Source: Eubacterium sp. ER2 | GTDB taxonomy: Bacteria > Bacillota > Clostridia > Lachnospirales > Lachnospiraceae | Assembly (NCBI RefSeq): GCF_000765215.1 | Contig: NZ_JPJE01000005.1 | Span: forward strand, 1 to 64,000 | Direction: 5' to 3' | DNA: 64,000 bases | Part shown: positions 35,770-44,619 of the stretch, one piece after another | Layout of the letters: the number at the start of each line of letters is the position of its first letter | Numbering within the stretch: position 1 is the first letter of the stretch | The notes under the pieces: generated by a model | The model's database searches: none | The model's input: only the letters and a program-made list of their open reading frames with translations | What the model was told of the DNA's origin: nothing | Program-made: the position numbers and the translations under genes

Positions 35770-35828
35770 GGTATAGCCTGCAGGCGCGCGCCGGTACGAC
35801 GCGGGGCCTGTGGGTTATACCCTTTTGC
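35767..35828 (+). terminator. Large hairpin followed by TTTT, terminator or structured RNA
   Basis: Bases 35767-35785 pair over 19 positions (some G-T) with 35806-35824; the loop contains a further CGCG/CGCG stem. TTTT follows. The size exceeds an ordinary terminator. Confidence 0.6.
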
Positions 35829-35889
35829 GATATTACTTATGACATTACATTCATTACATTAATGATCGATCGGGAGGATTAAGAAAGAA

Positions 35890-37215
35890 ATGGTTGGACC
35901 ATTAATTTTACAGGTTGTACTGATCGCGCTGAACGCGATCTTTGCAAGCGCGGAGATCGCCGTGATCTCCATGAACGAGACGAAACTGAAAAAAATGGCG
36001 GAGGACGGAGACCGCCGGGCACGCCATCTGTACACGCTGACAGAGCAGCCCGCCAAGTTCCTGTCCACCATCCAGGTGGCCATCACCCTGGCAGGACAGC
36101 TGGGAAGTGCCTTCGCGGCGGACAGCTTTTCCGGCCCTCTCTCGGACTGGATCATCAGCATGGGAGTGGCTGTGCCGGAGCGGGTGGTGAGAACGGTGGC
36201 CCTTGTGGTCATTACAGTCATACTGGCCTACTTCAGCCTCGTGTTCGGCGAGCTGGTGCCCAAGCGGATCGCCATGAAGAAGTCGGAGCAGCTCTCCCTT
36301 CTGCTGTCCGGCCTTCTGTACGGGGTGTCCAAGGTATTTGCGCCCATCGTGTTCCTGCTGACCAAATCCACCAACGGCATGCTGCGGCTTCTGCACATCA
36401 ACCCGGAGGAAGAGGAGGAGCAGGTGACGGAGGAGGAGATCCGGATGCTCCTCATGGAGGGAAATGCCCAGGGAAATATTGACAGCGAGGAGAGCGAGAT
36501 GATCCGCAACGTGTTTGAGTTTGACGACATCTCCGTGGAGCAGATCTGTACCCACAGGGTGGACATGGACTGCCTGTACCTGGACGAGGACATGAAGGAG
36601 TGGGAGACCCTCATCCACTCTACCAGACACACCCACTATCCGGTCTGCAACGAGAACCAGGAGGACATAGTGGGCGTGCTGGACACGAAGGACTATTTCC
36701 GCCTGGAGGACAAGAGCAGGGACAATGTCATGGCAAATGCGGTGGAGAAGGCCTACTTTGTGCCGGAGACCATGAAGGCCAACACCCTGTTCCAGAACAT
36801 GAAGAAGAAGCGCATCTATTTTGCTGTGCTTGTGGATGAGTACGGCGGTGTCAGCGGCATCATCACCCTCCACGACCTGATGGAGTCCCTGGTGGGGGAT
36901 CTCTATGACCCGGACGACGAGGAGGAGCCGGAGGACATCGTGAAGATCGCCGACGGCCAGTGGCGCATCCAGGGAGGCGCGGACGTGGAGGATGTGGCTG
37001 AGGAGCTGAAGGTAGAACTCCCCGCCCAGGACTATGACACCTTTGGCGGCTACGTCTGCGGCGTCATAGACCGCATCCCGGAGGACGGGGAGACCTTTGT
37101 CTGCGGCACTGACGACCTGGAGATCCGGGTTCTGGCCGTGGAAAACCACCGCATCAAGGAAGCCATTGTGTGGAAAAAGGAAAAGCCGGAGGAGGAGACG
37201 CAGGAGAGAAAATAG
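35890..37215 (+). CDS. CNNM/CorC-HlyC family membrane protein (hemolysin-like, CBS domains)
   Basis: A 441-residue member of the DUF21-CBS-CorC_HlyC family; relatives take part in magnesium or cobalt efflux and homeostasis. The N-terminal DUF21 part has three to four membrane helices up to about 145 (LILQVVLIALNAIFASAEIAV at the start). Two CBS domains follow at about 205-330 (ICTHRVDMDCLYLD; VLVDEYGGVSGIITLHDL), then the CorC_HlyC domain to about 430. GGGAGGATTAAG precedes the ATG. Old hemolysin names are historical. Confidence 0.92.
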   Translation: MVGPLILQVVLIALNAIFASAEIAVISMNETKLKKMAEDGDRRARHLYTLTEQPAKFLSTIQVAITLAGQLGSAFAADSFSGPLSDWIISMGVAVPERVVRTVALVVITVILAYFSLVFGELVPKRIAMKKSEQLSLLLSGLLYGVSKVFAPIVFLLTKSTNGMLRLLHINPEEEEEQVTEEEIRMLLMEGNAQGNIDSEESEMIRNVFEFDDISVEQICTHRVDMDCLYLDEDMKEWETLIHSTRHTHYPVCNENQEDIVGVLDTKDYFRLEDKSRDNVMANAVEKAYFVPETMKANTLFQNMKKKRIYFAVLVDEYGGVSGIITLHDLMESLVGDLYDPDDEEEPEDIVKIADGQWRIQGGADVEDVAEELKVELPAQDYDTFGGYVCGVIDRIPEDGETFVCGTDDLEIRVLAVENHRIKEAIVWKKEKPEEETQERK

Positions 37216-37260
37216 CCTGATGCCTGAAAAGAGGACCGGTGAGAAGACGGGACAGGAGCG

Positions 37261-37292
37261 CGGGAGCGTCTGCAAAGCCGCAGATGCTCCCG
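37261..37292 (+). terminator. Strong GC-rich hairpin after the CNNM gene
   Basis: CGGGAGCGTCTGC (37261-37273) pairs with GCAGATGCTCCCG (37280-37292), one G-T pair. No T-run follows, so termination is uncertain. Confidence 0.5.
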
Positions 37293-37331
37293 TGGGCCTG
37301 AAAACAGAAAAAGAGATTTTCAAAAAAGTCA

Positions 37332-37360
37332 TTGACAAGTCCGGCTTTATATTGTATATT
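37332..37360 (+). promoter_or_regulatory. Promoter of the tRNA-Thr/tRNA-Ala unit
   Basis: TTGACA at 37332-37337 and TATATT at 37355-37360 are 17 bases apart, 25 bases before tRNA-Thr. Confidence 0.78.
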
Positions 37361-37384
37361 GTTCATGTTGCTTACGAAATATAT

Positions 37385-37457
37385 GCTGCCTTGGCTCAGT
37401 AGGTAGAGCGTCGCCTTGGTAAGGCGGAGGTCGGCGGTTCAAGTCCGCTAGGCAGCT
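37385..37457 (+). tRNA. tRNA-Thr (anticodon GGT)
   Basis: A 73-base cloverleaf: acceptor GCTGCCT with AGGCAGC, anticodon loop TTGGTAA with GGT, T arm GGCGG-TTCAAGT-CCGCT. Discriminator T, the usual base for bacterial tRNA-Thr in some Firmicutes. CCA is not encoded. Confidence 0.95.
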
Positions 37458-37490
37458 TTTCCATTTATAATGGAACTCATATTGTTGAAT

Positions 37491-37563
37491 GGGGCATTAG
37501 CGCAGTTGGGAGCGCGCCACACTGGCAGTGTGGAGGTCACGGGTTCAAGTCCCGTATGCTCCA
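37491..37563 (+). tRNA. tRNA-Ala (anticodon GGC)
   Basis: A 73-base cloverleaf: acceptor GGGGCAT with ATGCTCC, containing the G3-T70 pair that identifies alanine tRNAs. The anticodon loop is CTGGCAG with GGC, and the T arm is ACGGG-TTCAAGT-CCCGT. Discriminator A; a T-run follows at once and may end the transcript. CCA is not encoded. Confidence 0.95.
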
Positions 37564-37691
37564 TTTTTTTTGTGCGAAAATTTAAGAATTTCTTTACATT
37601 TCTTAAGTATTCATTGCCCTTCTTGTGGATCCTGTCGGATTAGGTTATACTCTGTCGAAAAGAGTATGTCTGGGGAGGATGAAGAGGGACA

Positions 37692-39185
37692 ATGAACAGG
37701 AAGGGGAAAAGCAGAGAGACAAGAGGGCGGATACATGGCAGACCCGGGGCAGGGGAGCGGATGCGCAGAAGAAGGAGAAAACGGCTCACAGCCAGGCTGC
37801 TGGTGGCCGCAGCCATCCTGCTTGTCTGCGCCGGAGCCGCGGGAACGCTCCTTGTCCTGTCCGGCTTTGGGCGGCAGGCCCGGATACAGATCGCCGCCCC
37901 GGACCAGGAGGTCTATGTGGGGGAGGAGCAGCCGCCTCTGTTTGCAAAGGTGACTTCGGATACGGAAAAGTACAATAAGAGGATCCGACTGGACAAACAG
38001 AAGAAATGGACGGCAGAGGAGCTGATGCGCCAGCTGGAGAGAGGAGAGGGTTTTTCCCTTGTGTGCGACGCGGACCTGTCCATGGAGGGGACTTACCCCG
38101 TGCGGATCGAGCTTGGCGGGAAGCTGAAGAAAAAACTGGGAGGAGACTGGGAAAAGAAGGTGCAGATCCAGCTAAAAGACGGCACCTTGACGGTCAAAAA
38201 CCCTGTGGGTCAGTGGAAGGACGGAAAATTTCAGCGGTATGACGGCTCATGGGTCACAGACAGCTTTGTCACCTGGCAGAAGAAGAGCTACTATTTTAAC
38301 TCTGCCGGGGACATGGCAACCGGCTGGCAGGAGATCGGCGGAGGCAGGTATTTCTTTGACGACAGCGGCGCCATGGAGGCCGGCCAGTGGAAGGACGGGG
38401 AGGACGGCAGGTATTACCTTGGGGCGGACGGACGGGCCCTCACCGGCTGGCAGGAGATAGAGGGGAGCCGGTACTATTTTGACCAGAAGGGGAAGATGGC
38501 TGTGGGGGACGTCTACATGGGCCTCTCCCTCTATTCCTTTGACGGGGACGGGAAATTTCTCTCCGTGAAGGAGAGCCAGGTGGACCCGTCCCGTCCTATG
38601 GTGGCCCTCACCTTTGACGACGGCCCCGGGAAGAGGACAGGGGAGATACTGGATCAGCTGAAAAAGTACGGCGCCCACGCCACATTCTTCATGCTGGGGG
38701 AGAAGGTCTCCTCTTACCCGGAGCTGGTAAAGCAGATGAAGGACACAGGCTGCGAGCTGGGGAACCACTCCTATGACCACCCGGACCTGACTAAGCTGGA
38801 CGCGGGGGGCGTGTCCTCCCAGATCCGGCGGACAAACGACAACATCCAGGCGGCCGCCGGCTCCCAGGCCACGGTCATGCGCCCTCCCTACGGAGCCATC
38901 AACAGCACCGTGTCCGGGAACGTGGGGATGCCCATGATCCTGTGGAGCATCGACACGCTGGACTGGAAGACAAGGGACGCCAGGAAGACGATAGACACGG
39001 TCATGAGCTCTGTGGATGACGGCGACATCATCCTGATGCACGACATACATACAGAGTCTGTGGACGCGGCCCTGGAGCTTATACCAAAGCTCCAGGAGGC
39101 GGGCTATCAGCTTGTGACCGTGTCAGAGATGGCGGCGGCAAAGAACACAGCTCTGCTGTCCGGAAAGAGCTACACGGATTTTTAG
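37692..39185 (+). CDS. Membrane-anchored polysaccharide deacetylase with cell-wall-binding repeats
   Basis: A 497-residue surface protein. A very basic N-terminus and one membrane helix at about 35-55 anchor it. Residues about 170-290 contain four to five choline-binding-type repeats (ATGWQEIGGGRYFFDD and similar). The C-terminal NodB domain from about 300 has the Asp-Asp pair in VALTFDDGPGKR, the metal-binding HSYDHPDL and the RPPYGAIN motif, so it should deacetylate peptidoglycan or another N-acetylated glycan. The start has GGGGAGGATGAAGAGGGACA upstream. A role in lysozyme resistance or wall remodelling is inference. Confidence 0.92.
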   Translation: MNRKGKSRETRGRIHGRPGAGERMRRRRRKRLTARLLVAAAILLVCAGAAGTLLVLSGFGRQARIQIAAPDQEVYVGEEQPPLFAKVTSDTEKYNKRIRLDKQKKWTAEELMRQLERGEGFSLVCDADLSMEGTYPVRIELGGKLKKKLGGDWEKKVQIQLKDGTLTVKNPVGQWKDGKFQRYDGSWVTDSFVTWQKKSYYFNSAGDMATGWQEIGGGRYFFDDSGAMEAGQWKDGEDGRYYLGADGRALTGWQEIEGSRYYFDQKGKMAVGDVYMGLSLYSFDGDGKFLSVKESQVDPSRPMVALTFDDGPGKRTGEILDQLKKYGAHATFFMLGEKVSSYPELVKQMKDTGCELGNHSYDHPDLTKLDAGGVSSQIRRTNDNIQAAAGSQATVMRPPYGAINSTVSGNVGMPMILWSIDTLDWKTRDARKTIDTVMSSVDDGDIILMHDIHTESVDAALELIPKLQEAGYQLVTVSEMAAAKNTALLSGKSYTDF

Positions 39186-39288
39186 CCTGGTTTCCCGCCA
39201 GACCTTGCGGCTTGTGCTTGTGGATTGCCGGGAAGTATGGTAAGATATTCTTCATGACCAGATCAATTATTGTTATCAGGAGGTTGAC

Positions 39289-40956
39289 ATGGGAGAAGAA
39301 GTGGTTTCCAAAAATTTTATTGAGCAGGAGATAGATAAAGATCTCAGAGAGGGAGTGTACGACAATGTGTGTACCAGGTTCCCGCCGGAGCCGAACGGGT
39401 ACCTCCACATCGGACATGCCAAGTCCATCCTCTTAAACTACGGGCTGGCGCAGAAGTACGGCGGCACCTTCCACCTGCGGTTTGACGATACCAACCCCAC
39501 CAAGGAGGATATGGAGTTCGTGGAGTCCATCAAGGAGGATGTGCAGTGGCTGGGCGCTGACTACGGAGAGCATCTGTATTTTGCCTCCGACTATTTTGAT
39601 ATCATGTACGAGTGCGCGGTGAAGCTGATCAAGAAGGGAAAGGCCTACGTCTGCGACCTGAGCCCGGAGGAGATACGGGAATACAGAGGAACTCTCACAG
39701 AGCCCGGCAAGAACAGTCCCTACAGGGATCGCTCCGTTGAGGAGAACCTGGCCCTCTTCGAGGCTATGAAAAACGGGGAGTACAAGGACGGGGAGAAGGT
39801 GCTGCGGGCCAAGATTGATATGGCCTCCCCCAATATCAACATGCGGGATCCCATCATCTACCGGGTGGCCCATATGACTCACCACAATACGGGAGATAAA
39901 TGGTGCATTTACCCCATGTATGATTTTGCCCACCCCATCGAGGACGCGGTGGAGAAGATTACCCACTCTATCTGCACACTGGAGTTTGAGGATCACAGGC
40001 CTCTCTACGACTGGGTGGTGAGGGAATGTGAATTCGATCCGGCTCCCCGCCAGATCGAGTTCGCCAAGCTGTACCTGACCAACGTGGTGACAGGCAAGCG
40101 CTATATCAAGAAGCTGGTGCAGGAGGGCATTGTGGACGGCTGGGATGACCCCCGCCTTGTGTCCATCGCGGCTCTGAGAAGGAGAGGCTTTACGCCCGAG
40201 TCCATCAAGATGTTCGTGGAGATGTGCGGTGTGTCCAAGAGCCAGAGCTCTGTGGATTACGCCATGCTGGAGTACTGCATCCGGGAGGACCTGAAGATGA
40301 AGCGCCCCCGCATGATGGCAGTCCTGGATCCCATCAAGCTGGTGATCGACAACTACCCGGAGGGAGAGAAGGAATACCTGGATGTGGCTAACAACCTGGA
40401 GAACGAGGAGCTGGGAATGAGACAGCTTCCCTTTGAGAGAGAGCTGTACATTGAGCGGGATGATTTCATGATCGAGCCTCCGAAGAAATATTTCCGCCTC
40501 TTTCCGGGAAATGAGGTGCGCCTGATGCACGCCTACTTTGTGAAGTGCGTGGGCTACGAGACCGACGAGGAGGGCAATGTGACCGTGGTACATGCCACCT
40601 ACGACCCGGAGACAAAGGCGGGCTCCGGCTTTACAGGAAGGAAAGTCAAGGGAACCATTCACTGGGTTCCGGTCTCCTGTGCCCAGAAGGCAGAGATCCG
40701 TCTCTACGAGAACCTGATCGATGAGGAGAAGGGTGTGTACAATAAGGAGGACGGCTCTTTGAACCTGAACCCCAACTCTCTGGAGATCCGGAAGAACTGC
40801 TTTGTGGAGCCCAGCTTCCAGGATGCAAAGGCCTACGACAGCTTCCAGTTCGTCAGAAACGGCTATTTCTGCATTGATGCCAGGGACTCAAGGCCGGATG
40901 CCCTCGTGTTCAACAGGATCGTGTCCCTGAAGAGCTCCTTTAAGCTGCCTAAATAG
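39289..40956 (+). CDS. glnS: Glutaminyl-tRNA synthetase
   Basis: A 555-residue class I glutaminyl-tRNA synthetase. The HIGH motif is [12 protein letters not shown] near residues 33-44. The loop equivalent to KMSKS reads VVTGKRYI rather than VMSKRKL, keeping the Lys-Arg pair. The following [18 protein letters not shown] and the anticodon-binding beta-barrels are typical. AGGAGGTTGAC precedes the ATG. The presence of GlnRS means Gln-tRNA need not be made by the amidotransferase route alone. The regulator gene follows after 7 bases. Confidence 0.93.
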   Translation: MGEEVVSKNFIEQEIDKDLREGVYDNVCTRFPPEPNGYLHIGHAKSILLNYGLAQKYGGTFHLRFDDTNPTKEDMEFVESIKEDVQWLGADYGEHLYFASDYFDIMYECAVKLIKKGKAYVCDLSPEEIREYRGTLTEPGKNSPYRDRSVEENLALFEAMKNGEYKDGEKVLRAKIDMASPNINMRDPIIYRVAHMTHHNTGDKWCIYPMYDFAHPIEDAVEKITHSICTLEFEDHRPLYDWVVRECEFDPAPRQIEFAKLYLTNVVTGKRYIKKLVQEGIVDGWDDPRLVSIAALRRRGFTPESIKMFVEMCGVSKSQSSVDYAMLEYCIREDLKMKRPRMMAVLDPIKLVIDNYPEGEKEYLDVANNLENEELGMRQLPFERELYIERDDFMIEPPKKYFRLFPGNEVRLMHAYFVKCVGYETDEEGNVTVVHATYDPETKAGSGFTGRKVKGTIHWVPVSCAQKAEIRLYENLIDEEKGVYNKEDGSLNLNPNSLEIRKNCFVEPSFQDAKAYDSFQFVRNGYFCIDARDSRPDALVFNRIVSLKSSFKLPK

Positions 40957-40963
40957 CCGTGCC

Positions 40964-42373
40964 ATGAACGAGCTGACGATCCATCTTGCGCCTCACAGCG
41001 GCACGCCGCTGTACGAGCAGATTTACAGGTATATAAAAGAAAATATAAGGACAGGCAGGATCTCCTGTGGGGAGAAGCTGCCCTCCACCCGGGCTCTGTG
41101 CAGCCACCTGGAGGTCAGCAGGAGCACAGTGGAGATGGCCTACGAGCAGCTTCTTTCAGAGGGCTACATCGAGGCTGTCCCATACAGGGGATACTTCGTG
41201 GCAGAGGTGGAGGAGCTGTGGCATCTGGAGCCGGCCCCGGCCAGGGATGAAAAAAAGCGGGAGGAAAAGAAGCCGTCTTTCAGATACCGCTTTGACTTTA
41301 CGCCCAACGGGGTAGATCTGAACAGCTTTCCTTACAACATCTGGCGGAAGCTGTCCAGGGAGGTGCTGCTGGATGACAGGACAGAGCTCTTCCGGCTGGG
41401 TGAGCCACAGGGGGAGTACGAGTTCCGCAGAGCGATCTGCAGCTATCTCTACCAGGCCAGGGGAGTGAACTGCTCACCCCGGCAGGTGGTCGTGGGGGCC
41501 GGGAGCGACTACCTCCTCATGCTCCTTTGCTCCCTGCTTGGGAGAGATCATGTCATCGCCGTGGAGAACCCTACCTACATGCAGGCCTACCGGCTCTTCC
41601 GGAGCCAGTCCTACAGGGTTTGTCCCATCCGCATGGACAGGCGGGGAATGGACACCCGGCTGCTGGAGGAGTCGGGGGCGGACATCGCCTACGTGACGCC
41701 CTCCCACCAGTATCCCACCGGGATCGTCATGCCTATCCGCCGGCGGATGGAGCTGCTGGCCTGGGCGGAGGCGAAAAGAGGCAGATATATTGTGGAGGAC
41801 GACTATGACAGTGAATTCCGCTACAAGGGGAAGCCGATTCCGGCGCTCCAGGGCTATGACGCCAGGGGGAAGGTCATATACCTGGGTACCTTTTCCAAGT
41901 CCATTGCCCCTGCCATCCGTCTCAGCTACATGGTGCTCCCGGAAGTCCTGTGCGTGGAGTACGAAAGAAAGCTGGGGTTTATCAATTCCACTGTGTCCAA
42001 GGTGGATCAGCTCATCATGTGCCGCTTCCTGGAGGAGGGGTACTATGAGCGCCATCTCAACAAGACACGGTCCCTGTACAGGGGCAGGCACGACCAGCTC
42101 ATAGCGGGACTGAAGCCCCTGGCGGACACATGCCGGATATCCGGGGAGAACGCGGGAGTACACCTTCTCCTTCACTTTGACGACGGCAGGACGGAGAGAG
42201 AGCTGATAGAGAAGGCGGCCGCCCGGGGGATCCGGGTGTACGGCATGTCAGACTACATCGTGGGCGAGCCGGGCAGAGAGGCGGTCATCCTTCTGGGCTA
42301 TGCCAACATGCCTGAGGAGCGGATCAAGGAGGCCTGCGACATTCTCTGCGGGATATGGAAGCGGGACGTGTGA
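40964..42373 (+). CDS. MocR-family (GntR-type HTH plus aminotransferase domain) regulator
   Basis: A 469-residue fusion protein. Residues about 10-75 form a GntR winged helix (LYEQIYRYIKENIRTG, LCSHLEVSRSTVEMAYEQL), and about 110-465 a fold type I aminotransferase domain. The PLP lysine lies in GTFSKSIAPAIRLSY and the Asp binding the PLP nitrogen in VEDDYDSEFRYKG. PdxR, which activates vitamin B6 synthesis genes, is a relative, but no pdx genes are near. It follows glnS by 7 bases without a clear own binding site, so it may be read from the same mRNA. Confidence 0.9.
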   Translation: MNELTIHLAPHSGTPLYEQIYRYIKENIRTGRISCGEKLPSTRALCSHLEVSRSTVEMAYEQLLSEGYIEAVPYRGYFVAEVEELWHLEPAPARDEKKREEKKPSFRYRFDFTPNGVDLNSFPYNIWRKLSREVLLDDRTELFRLGEPQGEYEFRRAICSYLYQARGVNCSPRQVVVGAGSDYLLMLLCSLLGRDHVIAVENPTYMQAYRLFRSQSYRVCPIRMDRRGMDTRLLEESGADIAYVTPSHQYPTGIVMPIRRRMELLAWAEAKRGRYIVEDDYDSEFRYKGKPIPALQGYDARGKVIYLGTFSKSIAPAIRLSYMVLPEVLCVEYERKLGFINSTVSKVDQLIMCRFLEEGYYERHLNKTRSLYRGRHDQLIAGLKPLADTCRISGENAGVHLLLHFDDGRTERELIEKAAARGIRVYGMSDYIVGEPGREAVILLGYANMPEERIKEACDILCGIWKRDV

Positions 42374-42410
42374 ACAGAAGGGAAGCGCGAACCGAAAATG
42401 AAACATAAAA

Positions 42411-42465
42411 GCGGGAGCTCTCCCTGGATGATCCTTGCAGATCACCGGGAAGGCTCCCGCTTTTT
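42411..42465. terminator. Bidirectional terminator
   Basis: GCGGGAGC at 42411-42418 pairs with GCTCCCGC at 42453-42460; an inner TCCC/GGGA stem extends it. TTTTT follows on the + strand and TTTTA on the minus strand, serving both convergent genes. Confidence 0.82.
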
Positions 42466-42490
42466 ACATAACTTCATTTTCACGTGATTT

Positions 42491-42769
42491 TTATGCGTCC
42501 TTTTTGTCCTCGCTGCCGGCCTCTTCTTTTTTATCGGCAGGCTCCCGCGCATCCTCTTCGCTGTCCTCCCTGGGAGGGGTGTTGAGGGGAACGTACTCCC
42601 GGTCGCCTACCGGCTTCAGGTCGTTGTCAAGGTCAAAATCCTCATCCTCAAACTCATCCATATCGTCATCTGTGGTATCTGAAGAAGATTTTTTCAGATA
42701 ATAGTAAAGTCCGGCAGCGGCGCTTCCCACAGCGGCCAGACCGAGCACGCGTTTTATCCATTTAGACAT
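42491..42769 (-). CDS. Small single-helix membrane protein, acidic
   Basis: A 92-residue protein: basic N-terminus (MSKWIKRVLG), one hydrophobic helix at about 7-25, then a strongly acidic tail (DDDMDEFEDEDFDLDND). The second ATG at 42769 is 8 bases after GGAG; the first ATG at 42775 is too close to it. Similar small proteins are common in Lachnospiraceae with no known function. It is divergent from cardiolipin synthase, 176 bases away. Confidence 0.7.
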   Translation of the reverse strand: MSKWIKRVLGLAAVGSAAAGLYYYLKKSSSDTTDDDMDEFEDEDFDLDNDLKPVGDREYVPLNTPPREDSEEDAREPADKKEEAGSEDKKDA

Positions 42770-42884
42770 ATTCATGACTCCTTTCTGCAGACTGCGTGTA
42801 TGTTATGATACATTGTAATACTTTTGAACAAAAAAAGAAAGGGGAAACATGCAAATACTGGCGAAATTCCGGGCACAGGTCCGG

Positions 42885-42913
42885 TTGTAGAGGCCGGGAA
42901 AGTGTGTTACACT
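42885..42913 (+). promoter_or_regulatory. Promoter of the cardiolipin synthase gene
   Basis: TTGTAG at 42885-42890 and TACACT at 42908-42913 are 17 bases apart, 31 bases before the ATG. Confidence 0.5.
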
Positions 42914-42944
42914 ATATTGCGTCAGACAAGATAAGGAGGACTTT

Positions 42945-44504
42945 ATGGGAAAAAACGAACCGGGAAAGGCGCGGTCAGGGCTTTCCAGGATCATATTCAG
43001 CCGTACAGGATTTATTCTTCTTCTGATCCTGATACAGCTTGGAATTTTTGTGGTGACAACAAATCTGCTGCAGTCGTACGCGCTTTTTATAAACGGAATT
43101 CTCAGAGTAATGGGTGTTGTCGTGCTGATCTATATTATCAACGCGGAGGGAAACCCTGCCTTTAAGATGACGTGGATGCTCTGCGTCATGGCGTTTCCCG
43201 CGGTGGGCACACTGTTCTATATATATGTAAAGACACAGGTGGGCGCCCGGTGGATGGGAAAGCGGCTGGCCACCCTGAAGATAGAGACAGATCCCTACAT
43301 GATGCAGGACATGGACGTGGTGGACGCGCTGCGGGCCAGCAAGCCGTCCAATGCGAATCTGGCCTACTACCTGGCCCATCACATGGGATTTCCCACATAC
43401 CGGAACACGGAGGTGACATACTTTCCGCTGGGGGAGGACAAATTTGAGGCCCTTGTCCCTGAGCTGAAAAAAGCCCGCAAATACATTTTCATGGAATATT
43501 TTATCGTGGAGAAGGGCTACATGTGGGACACCATCCTTAAGATCCTTGTGCAGAAGGCAAGGGAGGGGGTGGAGGTGCGCTTCATGTACGACGGCACCTG
43601 CGCCATCTCCAACCTGCCCTACGACTATCCCCAGGAGCTGGAGCGAAAGGGCATCCGGTGCAAGATGATGAACCCTATCAAGCCCTTTTTGTCCACCGTG
43701 CAGAACAACAGGGACCACCGGAAGATCTGCGTCATTGACGGCCGGGTGGGCTTTACGGGAGGCATCAATCTGGGGGACGAGTACATCAACCGGAAGGAGC
43801 GGTTCGGCCACTGGAAGGACACGGCTGTCATGCTGAAGGGGGACGCGGTCCAGAGCCTGACCATGCTGTTCCTCCAGATGTGGAACGTGGACGAGAAGGA
43901 GGAGGAGCACTACGGGCATTACCTGACTCCAAGGCGGCAGGGGCTGCGAAGAGAGCTGGGGTACGTGCTCCCCTACGGGGACAGCCCGTTTGACGATGAA
44001 AATGTGGGGGAGGAGGTGTACTTCCACATCCTGAACCATGCGAAGAAGTACGTGCACATTATGACCCCCTACCTCATACTGGACAATGAGATGATCACTA
44101 CCCTGACAAGGGCGGCCAAGAGCGGCATCGAGGTCATCATCATCATGCCTCACATTCCGGACAAGTGGTACGCCTTTGTGGTGGCCAAGACCTACTACAG
44201 GGAGCTCATCCGGGCGGGGGTCCAGATCTACGAGTACAAGCCGGGCTTTGTCCACGCCAAGGTCTTTGTGTCAGACGATGACACGGCCACGGTGGGTACC
44301 ATCAACCTGGACTACAGGAGTCTCTACCTGCATTTTGAGTGCGGCGTGTTCATATACAACAATTCCGTGGTGGACCGGGTGGAGAGAGATTTTCAGGAGA
44401 CACTCATGAAGTGCCACAAGGTCAGTCTTGTGGAGCTGAGAAACAGGAGCCTGTTCTCCAAGATAGCAGGGCAGGTGCTCAGACTGGTTGCTCCTCTCAT
44501 GTAG
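42945..44504 (+). CDS. cls: Cardiolipin synthase (phospholipase D family)
   Basis: A 519-residue membrane enzyme joining two phosphatidylglycerol molecules into cardiolipin. Three hydrophobic helices lie in the first 100 residues. Two PLD motifs are present: HRKICVIDG near 262 with VGFTGGINLGDEY, and HAKVFVSDD near 441 with TVGTINLDYRSL. ATAAGGAGGACTTT precedes the ATG. Length is slightly above the family norm. It stands alone with its own promoter. Confidence 0.95.
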   Translation: MGKNEPGKARSGLSRIIFSRTGFILLLILIQLGIFVVTTNLLQSYALFINGILRVMGVVVLIYIINAEGNPAFKMTWMLCVMAFPAVGTLFYIYVKTQVGARWMGKRLATLKIETDPYMMQDMDVVDALRASKPSNANLAYYLAHHMGFPTYRNTEVTYFPLGEDKFEALVPELKKARKYIFMEYFIVEKGYMWDTILKILVQKAREGVEVRFMYDGTCAISNLPYDYPQELERKGIRCKMMNPIKPFLSTVQNNRDHRKICVIDGRVGFTGGINLGDEYINRKERFGHWKDTAVMLKGDAVQSLTMLFLQMWNVDEKEEEHYGHYLTPRRQGLRRELGYVLPYGDSPFDDENVGEEVYFHILNHAKKYVHIMTPYLILDNEMITTLTRAAKSGIEVIIIMPHIPDKWYAFVVAKTYYRELIRAGVQIYEYKPGFVHAKVFVSDDDTATVGTINLDYRSLYLHFECGVFIYNNSVVDRVERDFQETLMKCHKVSLVELRNRSLFSKIAGQVLRLVAPLM

Positions 44505-44535
44505 CCGGCAAAGCAGGCCCGTTGGGAAATAAGTG

Positions 44536-44565
44536 TTGTACAACAGGAGAAAAATATAGTATAAT
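44536..44565 (+). promoter_or_regulatory. purA promoter
   Basis: TTGTAC at 44536-44541 and TATAAT at 44560-44565 are 18 bases apart. The -35 overlaps the palindrome GTTGTACAAC at 44535-44544, a possible operator. Confidence 0.6.
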
Positions 44566-44619
44566 GCATATGGCTGTTTGTGAGCCATGAATGTAAATGA
44601 TACACAGGAGGAATGGATA

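Larger units (their letters stand above)
35565..35889 (+). other. 325-base gap after sigH
   Basis: It holds a doubtful small open frame at 35659 and a long hairpin at 35767. The AT-rich end (35829-35880) precedes the CNNM gene and has repeated CATTACATT words. No clear riboswitch class is recognised, and it is not a ykoK-type magnesium leader as far as I can tell. Confidence 0.5.

Noticed and set aside
35829-35889. Magnesium (ykoK-type) riboswitch before the CNNM gene
   Set aside because: No conserved M-box sequence blocks are visible; only AT-rich sequence with repeated CATTACATT.
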